Origin: Bacillus sp. CECT 9360
GTDB taxonomy: Bacteria; Bacillota; Bacilli; Bacillales; DSM-1321
Assembly: GCF_918741275.1 (NCBI RefSeq)
Contig: NZ_CAKKNA010000010.1
Span: forward strand, 1 to 64,000
Direction: 5' to 3'
DNA: 64,000 nt
Positions 32,062 through 39,712 of this stretch are shown in pieces. Below the pieces are notes generated by a model. The model searched no databases, was not told the origin of the DNA, and saw only the letters and a program-made list of their open reading frames with translations. The translations under genes were made by a program, and so were the position numbers. Positions within the stretch are counted from its first letter, which is position 1; each line of letters opens with the position of its first letter.

Positions 32062-33243
32062 ATGAAGAAAAGAAAAAAGGGTGGCCTTTTACTATCACTA
32101 TCATTGAGTGCAACACTGCTTCTGGCTGGTTGCGGTGGTTCTGAGAGCAGTGGTGGATCAGGAGGCGGCGGAGATACGATCAAGATTGGTGCGAACATGG
32201 AATTGTCCGGCGGTGTTGCTTCTTATGGACAATCTGGGGTGCAAGGTCTTGAACTAGCTTTTGATGAAATCAATAAAAAAGGCATTGACGGTAAGAAATT
32301 GGAATTAGTCAAAGTCGATAATAAGTCTGATGCGGCAGAGGCTACCCAAGGGGCATTGAAGCTTGCTACACAGGACAAGGTTGCGGTTATGGTCGGAGCC
32401 GCTACCAGTACAAACACATTGGCTCAGGTGCAAATCGCCACAGATCAGAAGATTCCACTAATTACTCCTACAGGAACTAACCCTGATATTACGGGTAAAG
32501 GTGATGCAGTAAATGATTTTGTGTTTAGAACATGCTTTATCGATCCATTCCAAGGAACAGTAGCGGCTAACTTTGCTCAAAGCAAGTTCCAATCGAAAAA
32601 AGCAGCGATATTTATTGATACTGCAAGTGACTATTCAAAAGGTTTGGCTAAAGCCTTTGAAGAATCGTATACAAAAGCCGGCGGAAAAATTGTAGCTGAA
32701 GAAGCATATGTAGCGAAGGATACAGATTTCCGTGCGACGCTTACACGTATCAAATCGGCTAAGCCGGATTTCATCTTCCTGCCTGGTTATTATGAAGAAG
32801 TAGGCTTAATTGTTAAACAAGCCCGCGAAGCTGGTATTGATGTGCCGATCATGGGTGGAGACGGCTGGGATTCTCCGAAGCTTGTTGAAATTGCCGGTGG
32901 AGACGCATTGAACAATACGTTTATCACAAACCACTATTCAGCAGCTGATCCTGACGAAAAGATCCAGAAATTCGTAAAAGCATATGAAGCGGAATATAAG
33001 GCTACTCCAGACGGTTTTGCTGCTCTTGGTTATGACACAGGGTACATGATTGCTGACGCTATCGAGCGCGCAGGCAGTACAGACCCTGAAAAAATCAAGG
33101 AAGCTTTAGCAGAAACAAAGGATCTTGCACTTGTTTCAGGAAGCATTACCTTGAATGATCATCACGATCCGATTAAATCCGCATCGATCCTTAAATATGA
33201 AGACGGAAAGCAAAACTTCGATTCTAAAGTTGACCCAGAATAA
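32062..33243 (+). CDS. livK: Branched-chain amino-acid ABC transporter substrate-binding lipoprotein
   Basis: A 393-residue lipoprotein with lipobox L-L-A-G-C (C24 acylated) and a Gly/Ser-rich linker, then a type-I periplasmic-binding fold: I-K-I-G-A-N-M-E-L-S-G-G-V-A-S-Y-G-Q, V-M-V-G-A-A-T-S-T-N-T-L-A and I-P-L-I-T-P-T-G-T-N-P. It captures branched-chain or related amino acids outside the membrane. It is the first gene of the five-gene transporter operon, behind a strong promoter and CodY-like boxes. The exact ligand cannot be fixed by eye. The symbol denotes the family, not proven specificity. Confidence 0.92.
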   Translation: MKKRKKGGLLLSLSLSATLLLAGCGGSESSGGSGGGGDTIKIGANMELSGGVASYGQSGVQGLELAFDEINKKGIDGKKLELVKVDNKSDAAEATQGALKLATQDKVAVMVGAATSTNTLAQVQIATDQKIPLITPTGTNPDITGKGDAVNDFVFRTCFIDPFQGTVAANFAQSKFQSKKAAIFIDTASDYSKGLAKAFEESYTKAGGKIVAEEAYVAKDTDFRATLTRIKSAKPDFIFLPGYYEEVGLIVKQAREAGIDVPIMGGDGWDSPKLVEIAGGDALNNTFITNHYSAADPDEKIQKFVKAYEAEYKATPDGFAALGYDTGYMIADAIERAGSTDPEKIKEALAETKDLALVSGSITLNDHHDPIKSASILKYEDGKQNFDSKVDPE

Positions 33244-33277
33244 AAAATATCGGGCTCTAAACATAGCCCTGAATTAC

Positions 33278-33319
33278 AAGGCAGGACAGGTTTACCTGAA
33301 AAACAGGGGCCTGTCCCCC
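33278..33319 (+). terminator. Intercistronic hairpin between livK and livH
   Basis: GGACAGG and CCTGTCC pair across a loop that can itself fold; only a weak T-rich stretch follows. Such hairpins commonly stabilise the binding-protein mRNA and limit read-through, giving more binding protein than permease. Confidence 0.6.
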
Positions 33320-33359
33320 TATTTGTTTATACTTCTTAAAAAACCAAGGAGAGACCAAT

Positions 33360-34238
33360 ATGGAATTGATACAACAGCTTATTAACGGAATATCTCTCGG
33401 CAGTATATATGCCCTGATCGCTCTAGGTTACACCATGGTATACGGCATTGTTAAGCTGATTAATTTTGCACATGGTGATGTATTTATGGTAGGGGCGTTC
33501 GTGGGCTTTTATTCTATAACGGTCCTGGATTTGACTTTCTTCCCGGCCTTGCTATTAACGATGGCTTTCACAGCTCTATTCGGTGTCATTATCGAGAGAA
33601 TTGCGTACAAGCCATTGCGTAACGCGACAAGGATCGCGGCATTGATCACCGCAATCGGGGTTTCTCTACTCATCGAGTATGGCTTTATCTATTTCCGCGG
33701 GGCACAGCCTGAAGCGTATCCGTCAGGTGTTCTGCCTTCTGAAAAAATATCCATTTTTGGGGTATCGGTAAACAGCCAATCGATCTTCATTCTTTGTACT
33801 TCTGTTGTTCTTATGATTATCCTGCAATTCGTTGTACATAAAACCAAAATCGGTAAAGCGATGCGCGCGGTTTCGTTTGATGCAGAAGCGGCTAAGCTGA
33901 TGGGCATCAACGTCAATAATACCATTTCTGCTACCTTTGCAATCGGTTCAGCTCTTGCCGGTGCTGCGGGTGTTATCTTCGGTGTATATTACAGCAAAAT
34001 AGAGCCATTGATGGGAATTATCCCTGGATTAAAAGCGTTTGTTGCTGCCGTTCTTGGCGGAATCGGCATCATTCCCGGAGCAATGGTCGGAGGACTGCTT
34101 CTCGGGGTGGTTGAATCGCTTGTCAGCGCTGCTGGATACTCTCTATGGCGCGACGCCGTAGCATTTGTTGTACTTATCTTAATCCTTATCTTCCTTCCGT
34201 CAGGCTTGTTTGGAAAAAATAGAAGAGAAAAAGTGTAG
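33360..34238 (+). CDS. livH: Branched-chain amino-acid ABC transporter permease LivH
   Basis: A 292-residue permease with about eight transmembrane helices. The family start L-I-N-G-I-S-L-G-S-I-Y-A-L-I-A-L-G-Y-T-M-V-Y-G, the segment I-N-F-A-H-G-D, and the coupling loop around A-M-R-A-V-S-F-D-A-E-A-A-K-L-M-G-I are diagnostic. It forms the membrane channel with LivM. AAGGAGAG precedes the ATG. Confidence 0.95.
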   Translation: MELIQQLINGISLGSIYALIALGYTMVYGIVKLINFAHGDVFMVGAFVGFYSITVLDLTFFPALLLTMAFTALFGVIIERIAYKPLRNATRIAALITAIGVSLLIEYGFIYFRGAQPEAYPSGVLPSEKISIFGVSVNSQSIFILCTSVVLMIILQFVVHKTKIGKAMRAVSFDAEAAKLMGINVNNTISATFAIGSALAGAAGVIFGVYYSKIEPLMGIIPGLKAFVAAVLGGIGIIPGAMVGGLLLGVVESLVSAAGYSLWRDAVAFVVLILILIFLPSGLFGKNRREKV

Positions 34239-34251
34239 GGGAGACAAAGCA

Positions 34252-35226
34252 ATGACTATTCTAAAAAGCACAAAAGGTTTTTGGCTCTCGATTTTATTTT
34301 CAGTCATCGTATTTTTCGCTGTACAACTTACGATAAACCTTCAATTGGTGAACGATTTCCTAATAAACACGATTTTGTTTATGGGAATCAATATCATGTT
34401 GGCGGTCAGCCTTCATTTAATTATTGGAATCACCGGTCAGTTCTCCATTGGGCATGCCGGGTTCTTGGCGGTAGGTGCCTATGCATCCGCCATTGCCACG
34501 ATGAAATTGGAATTGCCATTTCCTGTTGCGCTCTTAATCGGGGGTATTGTTGCGGCGATTGCCGGTCTTATCATCGGGATTCCAAGCTTGCGGCTTAAAG
34601 GTGACTATTTAGCGATTGCAACACTGGGCTTCGGAGAAATCGTCCGGATTGTATTTCTAAATATTGACTATGTCGGCGGAGCAAGCGGCATGATGGTAAG
34701 TCATTTGACTACTTGGCCTTGGGTGTTCGGCTGTACACTAATAACGATCCTGGTTATTAGAAACTTTACAAATTCCACACATGGACGAGCCTGTATTTCC
34801 ATCCGTGAAGATGAAACAGCTTCAGACGCAATGGGAATCAATACGACTTATTATAAGGTTGTTGCCTTTGCGATCGGCTCTTTCTTTGCCGGGATTGCCG
34901 GTTCATTGTTTGCCCATAATTTCTACATTATTCAGCCTTCGAATTTCGGGTTTTTAAAATCGTTTGATATCCTGATCTTTGTTGTGTTAGGTGGTCTTGG
35001 CAGCATGTCCGGAGCCGTAATTGCGGCCATACTCCTGACAATCGTCTCGACCTTCCTGCAGGGATATCCGGAAACAAGGATGGTCATTTACAGCATTATC
35101 TTAATCGTGATGATGATTTATCGTCCGCAAGGCTTAATGGGTACAAAGGAAATCACATCATTCTTCAAGAAAAAGAAAGACATTGAAGGAGGTCCTAAGG
35201 ATGGCAACCACCACACCGTTGCTTAA
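34252..35226 (+). CDS. livM: Branched-chain amino-acid ABC transporter permease LivM
   Basis: A 324-residue permease with about nine membrane segments. Diagnostic stretches are G-Q-F-S-I-G-H-A-G-F-L-A-V-G-A-Y, R-L-K-G-D-Y-L-A-I-A-T-L-G-F-G-E-I and the coupling loop I-R-E-D-E-T-A-S-D-A-M-G-I. It begins 13 bp after livH with GGGGAG upstream; an in-frame ATG at 34210 lies inside livH and is less likely. Its 3' end overlaps livG by 26 bp. Confidence 0.95.
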   Translation: MTILKSTKGFWLSILFSVIVFFAVQLTINLQLVNDFLINTILFMGINIMLAVSLHLIIGITGQFSIGHAGFLAVGAYASAIATMKLELPFPVALLIGGIVAAIAGLIIGIPSLRLKGDYLAIATLGFGEIVRIVFLNIDYVGGASGMMVSHLTTWPWVFGCTLITILVIRNFTNSTHGRACISIREDETASDAMGINTTYYKVVAFAIGSFFAGIAGSLFAHNFYIIQPSNFGFLKSFDILIFVVLGGLGSMSGAVIAAILLTIVSTFLQGYPETRMVIYSIILIVMMIYRPQGLMGTKEITSFFKKKKDIEGGPKDGNHHTVA

Positions 35227-35980
35227 GGTAGACAACGCCGGCATCCAATTTGGAGGCTTAAAAGCTGTACAAGGCGTCAACGTAGAATTGTTTCCCGGGG
35301 AGCTTGTAGGACTTATCGGGCCGAATGGTGCCGGTAAAACAACCTTCTTCAATCTGCTTACAGGCGTTTATGTACCAACCGAAGGCAGCATTTCCTTAAA
35401 CGGGGAAAAGCTGAACAAGAAGCCCCCTTTTAAGATAACAAGAAAAGGAATTAGCCGTACATTCCAGAATATCCGTTTGTTCAGCGAACTATCTGTGATC
35501 GATAATGTAAAAGTAGCGTATCATTCCCAGGCAAAGCATTCGATCGCAAGCTCCATTTTACGGATTCCCACTCATTTTTCCGGGGAAAAAGAAATGGATG
35601 AAAAGGCCGTGGAATTTTTGAAAATCTTTGGCCTCGACCGATTTAAGGATGAGAAAGCAAAAAATCTTCCATACGGTCAACAGCGTCGCTTGGAAATCGC
35701 GCGGGCACTTGCTGCAAATCCGAAGCTCCTGCTTTTGGACGAGCCGGCAGCAGGAATGAATCCTCAAGAAACACAAGAATTGATGAAGCTCATCGGATTC
35801 ATCAGAGAAAAATTCGACCTGACCGTTCTGCTTATCGAGCATGATATGCCGCTTGTGATGGGTGTTTGCGAACGGATTTATGTGTTGGATCACGGACAGC
35901 TGATCGCACAGGGTACGCCGGAAGAAGTCAGAAATAACCCAAAAGTCATCGAGGCGTATCTCGGCGAGGAGGTTTCATAA
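35201..35980 (+). CDS. livG: Branched-chain amino-acid ABC transporter ATPase LivG
   Basis: A 259-residue ATPase. Walker A is G-P-N-G-A-G-K-T-T; the ABC signature is degenerate, L-P-Y-G-Q-Q-R-R-L-E; Walker B is L-L-L-L-D-E-P-A-A-G, and the H-loop is in I-E-H-D-M. The long insert before the signature is typical for LivG. It starts at ATG 35201 after GGAGG inside the livM end, and its TAA overlaps the livF ATG. Confidence 0.95.
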   Translation: MATTTPLLKVDNAGIQFGGLKAVQGVNVELFPGELVGLIGPNGAGKTTFFNLLTGVYVPTEGSISLNGEKLNKKPPFKITRKGISRTFQNIRLFSELSVIDNVKVAYHSQAKHSIASSILRIPTHFSGEKEMDEKAVEFLKIFGLDRFKDEKAKNLPYGQQRRLEIARALAANPKLLLLDEPAAGMNPQETQELMKLIGFIREKFDLTVLLIEHDMPLVMGVCERIYVLDHGQLIAQGTPEEVRNNPKVIEAYLGEEVS

Positions 35981-36687
35981 TGTTAAAGGTAGAAGGAATC
36001 AATGTATATTACGGGAATATCCAAGCCATCAGAGATGTTTCCCTGGAAATTAATCAAGGCGAAATCGTAACACTGATCGGAGCAAACGGCGCCGGGAAAA
36101 GCACATTGTTAAAAACAATCTCCGGTCTATTAAAGCCAAAGCAAGGCCAGATTCTTTATGAAGGCAAATCGATTGGCGGTAAGGCAGCACAGACCATCGT
36201 TAAACAGGGAATCTCCCATGTTCCCGAAGGCCGCCGTGTATTTGCGAACATGACGGTTGAAGAAAACCTTCAATTGGGTGCGTACCTAAGGAAGGATAAA
36301 GCCGGGATCAAACAGGATCTGAATAAAGTATATGAGCTGTTCCCGAGATTGCTCGAGCGTCTCAAACAGCAGGCAGGGACCCTTTCAGGCGGAGAGCAGC
36401 AAATGCTCGCAATGGGCCGGGCATTAATGGCCAAGCCTAAGCTTCTGCTATTGGATGAACCATCAATGGGACTAGCTCCACTGCTTGTGAAAACAATCTT
36501 CCGCATCATTGAAGAAATCAACCAGTCAGGTACAACGATTTTGTTGGTTGAGCAAAACGCCAACCTCGCATTATCGATTGCCAACAGAGCATATGTAGTC
36601 GAAACTGGCCGCATCGTCCTTTCCGGCGACGCGGAAGAACTTACTTCCAGCGAACAAGTGAAAATGGCTTATTTAGGCGGACATTAA
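35980..36687 (+). CDS. livF: Branched-chain amino-acid ABC transporter ATPase LivF
   Basis: A 235-residue ATPase, coupled to livG by TAATG. Walker A is G-A-N-G-A-G-K-S-T, signature L-S-G-G-E-Q-Q-M-L-A, Walker B L-L-L-L-D-E-P-S-M-G-L, H-loop replaced by Q in V-E-Q-N-A, as is normal for LivF. It completes the transporter operon and is followed by a terminator. Confidence 0.95.
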   Translation: MLKVEGINVYYGNIQAIRDVSLEINQGEIVTLIGANGAGKSTLLKTISGLLKPKQGQILYEGKSIGGKAAQTIVKQGISHVPEGRRVFANMTVEENLQLGAYLRKDKAGIKQDLNKVYELFPRLLERLKQQAGTLSGGEQQMLAMGRALMAKPKLLLLDEPSMGLAPLLVKTIFRIIEEINQSGTTILLVEQNANLALSIANRAYVVETGRIVLSGDAEELTSSEQVKMAYLGGH

Positions 36688-36695
36688 GAACAAAA

Positions 36696-36732
36696 ACGGC
36701 ATTCTCCTAGGATGGAGGATGCCGCTTCTTTG
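36696..36732 (+). terminator. Terminator of the liv operon
   Basis: GGCATTCTCC-TAGGAT-GGAGGATGCC, a 10-bp stem with one G-U pair, followed by a T-rich tail. Confidence 0.8.
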
Positions 36733-36774
36733 TGTGCTTTAATCGTAGGAATGTTTGAACAATACACCATATAA

Positions 36775-36966
36775 ATTCAACTTCTTGTTATTTATGATAC
36801 TGAAAGTGATGAACTTTTCTGTTTAGATTTTAATCAACTTGATGATAGGGAAGAACCGAAAATAGTATCTTTTGTACCGGGAGTTGAATTAGAAAGTCAT
36901 ACATATGAAATAATTGCTAACGACTTTGGTGATTTTTTATTAGATCTAGTTAACCAAGAAATATAA
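36775..36966 (+). pseudogene. SUKH (SMI1/KNR4) immunity-protein C-terminal remnant
   Basis: The frame from 36784 reads Y-D-T-E-S-D-E-L-F-C-L-D-F then P-G-V-E-L-E-S-H-T-Y-E-I-I-A-N-D-F-G-D-F-L-L-D-L-V and stops at 36964. This matches the C-terminal end of SMI1/KNR4-type (SUKH) proteins, many of which are immunity proteins for polymorphic toxins. The N-terminal two-thirds is missing and no start is visible. Confidence 0.68.
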
Positions 36967-37003
36967 AACCTTGATTGGCTATATGCCTTTCAAGGTTTTT
37001 TTA
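36966..37003 (+). terminator. Terminator after the SUKH remnant
   Basis: AAACCTTGA and TCAAGGTTT arms followed by a T-run. It shows the remnant once ended a transcription unit. Confidence 0.75.
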
Positions 37004-37141
37004 TGATTATACAATTTTTATGGAGCTGTGTTTATACTAGAGAAGGTCGTATAATATTACGCTAAAAAGCTAACGAAAATTACAATTGTTGGATACCACC
37101 GATTACTATAAATACGTAAAAAATATTTAGAAAAAACAAAA

Positions 37142-37157
37142 AGTATCAGTTGATACT
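37142..37157. promoter_or_regulatory. Operator 1 of the MqsR/antitoxin operon
   Basis: Palindrome AGTATCAGTTGATACT. Its right arm contains the TTGATA -35 hexamer, so a bound repressor would block the promoter. With T-runs after it, it could also act as a terminator for upstream transcription. Confidence 0.7.
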
Positions 37158-37178
37158 TTTTGTTTTTTTATTTATAAT
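37150..37178 (+). promoter_or_regulatory. Sigma-A promoter of the MqsR/antitoxin operon
   Basis: TTGATA (37150-37155), 17-bp spacer, TATAAT (37173-37178), lying between two identical-core palindromes. Confidence 0.78.
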
Positions 37179-37187
37179 GAATATAAA

Positions 37188-37203
37188 GGTATCATTTGAT
37201 ACT
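37188..37203. promoter_or_regulatory. Operator 2 of the MqsR/antitoxin operon
   Basis: GGTATCATTTGATACT repeats the GTATCA-N2-TGATAC core of operator 1, 46 bp downstream, over the likely transcription start. Confidence 0.7.
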
Positions 37204-37239
37204 AAACTGGCTACTATACGATAAAGAGGGATCCTGCAA

Positions 37240-37581
37240 ATGAATCAGAATCAAGCGGAGCAATTTTTGGCAAAAATGCATGAGCTGGTTCGGAACGGAA
37301 AGCGTTACTTCGTGAGAAGAACCAGGCATGGTGTTTCCTACATTCAACAATTGGCAGACTTAGGTCTCACAAGTGTGGATGAGGCATGGGAAATTGTACT
37401 GAAACTGAACGGTACACATCGTGTTAGTGGACCAGAATTCGATCGTAATGATCCCGAATGTGGAAAAGTTGTATGGGTATTTAAGATGGAGGTAAATGGT
37501 CTCATTACTTATATCAAGTTGAAAGATGAGGAATTAAAGCGTGGGTGTGTTTGTTTATCCTTCCACGAAGACGATCTATAG
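37240..37581 (+). CDS. mqsR: MqsR-family mRNA interferase toxin
   Basis: A 113-residue toxin of the MqsR group (RelE-like fold), an mRNA endonuclease that in E. coli cuts at GCU. The stretch V-D-E-A-W-E-I-V-L-K-L-N and the C-terminal V-W-V-F-K-M-E-V-N-G-L-I-T-Y-I-K-L fit the family. It begins after GAGGGATCC and lies directly upstream of its antitoxin gene, the usual mqsRA order. The promoter upstream sits between two palindromic operators. The cleavage site specificity here is unknown. Confidence 0.85.
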   Translation: MNQNQAEQFLAKMHELVRNGKRYFVRRTRHGVSYIQQLADLGLTSVDEAWEIVLKLNGTHRVSGPEFDRNDPECGKVVWVFKMEVNGLITYIKLKDEELKRGCVCLSFHEDDL

Positions 37582-37635
37582 GAAAAAGGAAGATACTTAT
37601 CTTCCTTTTTCAAACTATAAATGGAGTGAAAAAAA

Positions 37636-38652
37636 ATGAGCCAATTTCGTTACTGTGAAACATGCGAGTGCGAAAGAGAAATTACTTTTAAAGAAAGACC
37701 TTCTACGTATACATTTAGAAAAGAGCCATTTGAAATTATTGAACAATATGCTGAATGTACAGTTTGCCATAATGATGTATATGACGAGGTTACCGCTAAT
37801 CAAACCTTACAGCAATTAAGTAAGTTATATCAAAGTAAGCATTCTTTTACGGTTGAGGATATTAAAAAAATTCGTAAGTCTACCGGGTTAACACAATCGC
37901 AATTTGCAAAAGTTCTTAATATGGGAGAAGCTACGATTAAAAGGTATGAATCGGGAACATCCTTACCGGATGGAACCCAGCTTGGCATTTTAAAGATGTT
38001 AAAAAGTAACCCCAGTCTTATTATTAAATTTTTTGAAGAGAATAAAGAAGGGTTGTCAACAGCGGAACAACAGTTGATTGAAGAAAAATTAAAATCTCTC
38101 GCTTCAGATAATTTGGAGAAATCATCCTACGAAATTCTCCGTCTGTTATACGCTAAGTATGAAAACAGTATTGAAAATGGTAATACATCATTTTCTCCTG
38201 AAAAGCTGTTTAATATGATTTTATATTTTGCCCGCGATGGTGTCTTAAAAACTAAATTAATGAAACTACTCTGGTATGCCGATTTTCTTATGTTTAAAAG
38301 GTATAAACACTCAATAAGTGGAACCCCCTATTGGCATAAGGAATTTGGACCTGTACCTGTCGAACATGATACAGTTCTGGGTTGTGTTACGGGGATAAAT
38401 CTTATAGCAATTGAAGAAGAGGAAGATTCTTCTACTGGCTATTCGAAGATGACTGTTAAATCAAATGTTCCTTTTAACTCAACTATTTTTAATCAAGAAG
38501 AGCTTCAAGTACTTCAATTTATTGAAGAATTTTTTATTTCATACGGGTCACGAAGGATAAGTAACTTTTCTCATGATGAGGAAGGGTGGCTACGTACTGA
38601 GGAAGAAGAGACCATACGTTTTACTTATGCTGAATTGCTACAATTAAAATAA
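37636..38652 (+). CDS. MqsA-type antitoxin fused to a Panacea (DUF4065/SocA-like) domain
   Basis: A 338-residue antitoxin with three parts. An N-terminal zinc-ribbon has C7/C10 and C41/C44, as in MqsA/YgiT. A Cro/CI-type helix-turn-helix at about 75-130 reads T-G-L-T-Q-S-Q-F-A-K-V-L-N-M-G-E-A-T-I. A C-terminal Panacea domain from about 190 carries K-L-M-K-L-L-W-Y-A-D-F-L and Y-W-H-K-E-F-G-P-V-P. E. coli MqsA is only about 131 residues. Panacea domains neutralise diverse toxins in other systems, so this protein may have two toxin-contacting parts. It probably represses the operon through the GTATCA palindromes. GGAGTGA precedes the ATG. Confidence 0.88.
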   Translation: MSQFRYCETCECEREITFKERPSTYTFRKEPFEIIEQYAECTVCHNDVYDEVTANQTLQQLSKLYQSKHSFTVEDIKKIRKSTGLTQSQFAKVLNMGEATIKRYESGTSLPDGTQLGILKMLKSNPSLIIKFFEENKEGLSTAEQQLIEEKLKSLASDNLEKSSYEILRLLYAKYENSIENGNTSFSPEKLFNMILYFARDGVLKTKLMKLLWYADFLMFKRYKHSISGTPYWHKEFGPVPVEHDTVLGCVTGINLIAIEEEEDSSTGYSKMTVKSNVPFNSTIFNQEELQVLQFIEEFFISYGSRRISNFSHDEEGWLRTEEEETIRFTYAELLQLK

Positions 38653-38727
38653 CTATTTCTGGAGGTAATATTATGGCAGGGAAGATCATCGTGTAACCAC
38701 ATTCAGCAGGTAAAAGGTGCTGGAAAA

Positions 38728-38764
38728 TTGGAAGCCCCGTATTCTATGGAATCGGGGTTTTATA
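38728..38764 (+). terminator. Terminator after the toxin-antitoxin operon
   Basis: AAGCCCCG and CGGGGTTTT arms with a partly paired loop (ATTCTATGGAAT). A seven-codon frame after GGAGG at 38673 is too short to call. Confidence 0.72.
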
Positions 38765-38770
38765 TTACTT

Positions 38771-38819
38771 TGATTGATCCTAACAGTCTCTATATGGATA
38801 GAACTGCTAGGATCAATCA
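38771..38819. repeat. Perfect 12-bp inverted repeat hairpin
   Basis: TGATTGATCCTA (38771-38782) and TAGGATCAATCA (38808-38819) are exact reverse complements, with an inner CAGT/ACTG pair. There is no U-tract. It could be a leader hairpin or the trace of a small mobile element. Confidence 0.6.
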
Positions 38820-39013
38820 TTCTGTTTCCGCGATTCTCTACGTCTTTTTTTATAGAATTTATCGTATACCTAACGGTGCGTACCGTGGCTAAGAAACTCT
38901 TCTACATGATTTTATTTATTTGTTTTTATTTATTTAATACCGCATTAAAAAGGGATTGTCTTATTTATAAAGAATTACTTCCTAGAAATATGAATATTGG
39001 AGGTTTTGAAAAC

Positions 39014-39454
39014 ATGACTAAGCAATATCTTTTTACAAGGGTGGGATATCACTACATACCAACAACAAATATTGATGAATCGATTGACTGGTATACTCAG
39101 AATCTAGGATTAAAGTTGATTAACAAATTTATGGACCGTGGCTCACATATTGCCATTCTTCACTACCCTCACAGGAATGCAATAGCCACGGTTTTAATTG
39201 AAACTACTGACTATAAACCTTTAGAAATCATGCGTAACGGGAAGGCTTTTCCTATTGCTGCATTAGCTTGTGACAGTATTGAAAATACGCATAAACAATT
39301 GAAGGAAAAAGGGATTTCAGTGGATGATATCACTACCCTCGGAGAGGAAGAAGCAAAATACTTCTATTTTAAGGATAACGAAGGAAATTTGCTCGAGGCG
39401 GCTTGGTCGAAGTGGGATTCAAAAGATGAGATAAAACACGATTTTGAAAATTGA
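39014..39454 (+). CDS. VOC-family (glyoxalase/dioxygenase-like) protein
   Basis: A 146-residue vicinal-oxygen-chelate protein with two beta-alpha-beta-beta-beta modules: Y-H-Y-I-P-T-T-N-I-D-E-S-I-D-W-Y-T-Q-N-L-G-L-K and the C-terminal F-Y-F-K-D-N-E-G-N-L-L-E-A-A-W. The metal-type residues H (near the start) and E (L-L-E) are visible. These proteins include lyases, dioxygenases and antibiotic-binding proteins, so the substrate is open. ATG 39014 follows TTGGAGG; the open frame extends far upstream through the leader. A terminator follows at about 39473-39498. Confidence 0.84.
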   Translation: MTKQYLFTRVGYHYIPTTNIDESIDWYTQNLGLKLINKFMDRGSHIAILHYPHRNAIATVLIETTDYKPLEIMRNGKAFPIAALACDSIENTHKQLKEKGISVDDITTLGEEEAKYFYFKDNEGNLLEAAWSKWDSKDEIKHDFEN

Positions 39455-39472
39455 ATGAAAACCACGATGCTT

Positions 39473-39498
39473 ATACTCGCCAAACGGTGAGTTTTTTT
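39473..39498 (+). terminator. Terminator after the VOC gene
   Basis: ACTCGCC-AAA-CGGTGAGT followed by TTTTT. Confidence 0.72.
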
Positions 39499-39599
39499 GA
39501 TGCCAACATTTAAGGTGAAAAATAGTGCTACATACCTATTATTTTTTCTTGCATCAGGTCGATATTTTATGTAATCGGTATGTAAAATCTTCTCAAGTA

Positions 39600-39692
39600 T
39601 ATACATCGAAAAGGCAAAGCTATGGAAACATAGTTGCGCAAAGCTACAGGGGCTAAAGTGGTTAATCGACTAGGCCAGCCAGCTACCGAAAT
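39600..39692 (+). ncRNA. Cyclic-di-GMP-I (GEMM) riboswitch
   Basis: The aptamer core is clear: A-rich 5' strand then GGCAAAGC, a P2 stem CTATG-GAAA-CATAG capped by a GNRA loop, GCGCAAAGCTAC, GGGGCTAA, and a 3' part with GCCAGCCAGCTACCG that supplies the tetraloop receptor and closes the fold. These blocks follow the class I c-di-GMP aptamer in order and spacing. The 3' end lies only about 10-20 bases before the ribosome binding site of the next gene, and no terminator hairpin is seen, so control of translation start is the likelier mechanism. Whether it is an ON or OFF switch cannot be read. Confidence 0.88.
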
Positions 39693-39712
39693 ATAGTTAA
39701 AGGGGAAAGAAA

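Noticed and set aside
38673-38695. Seven-codon frame after GGAGG downstream of the antitoxin
   Set aside because: Too short to support as a gene despite the ribosome-binding-like sequence.
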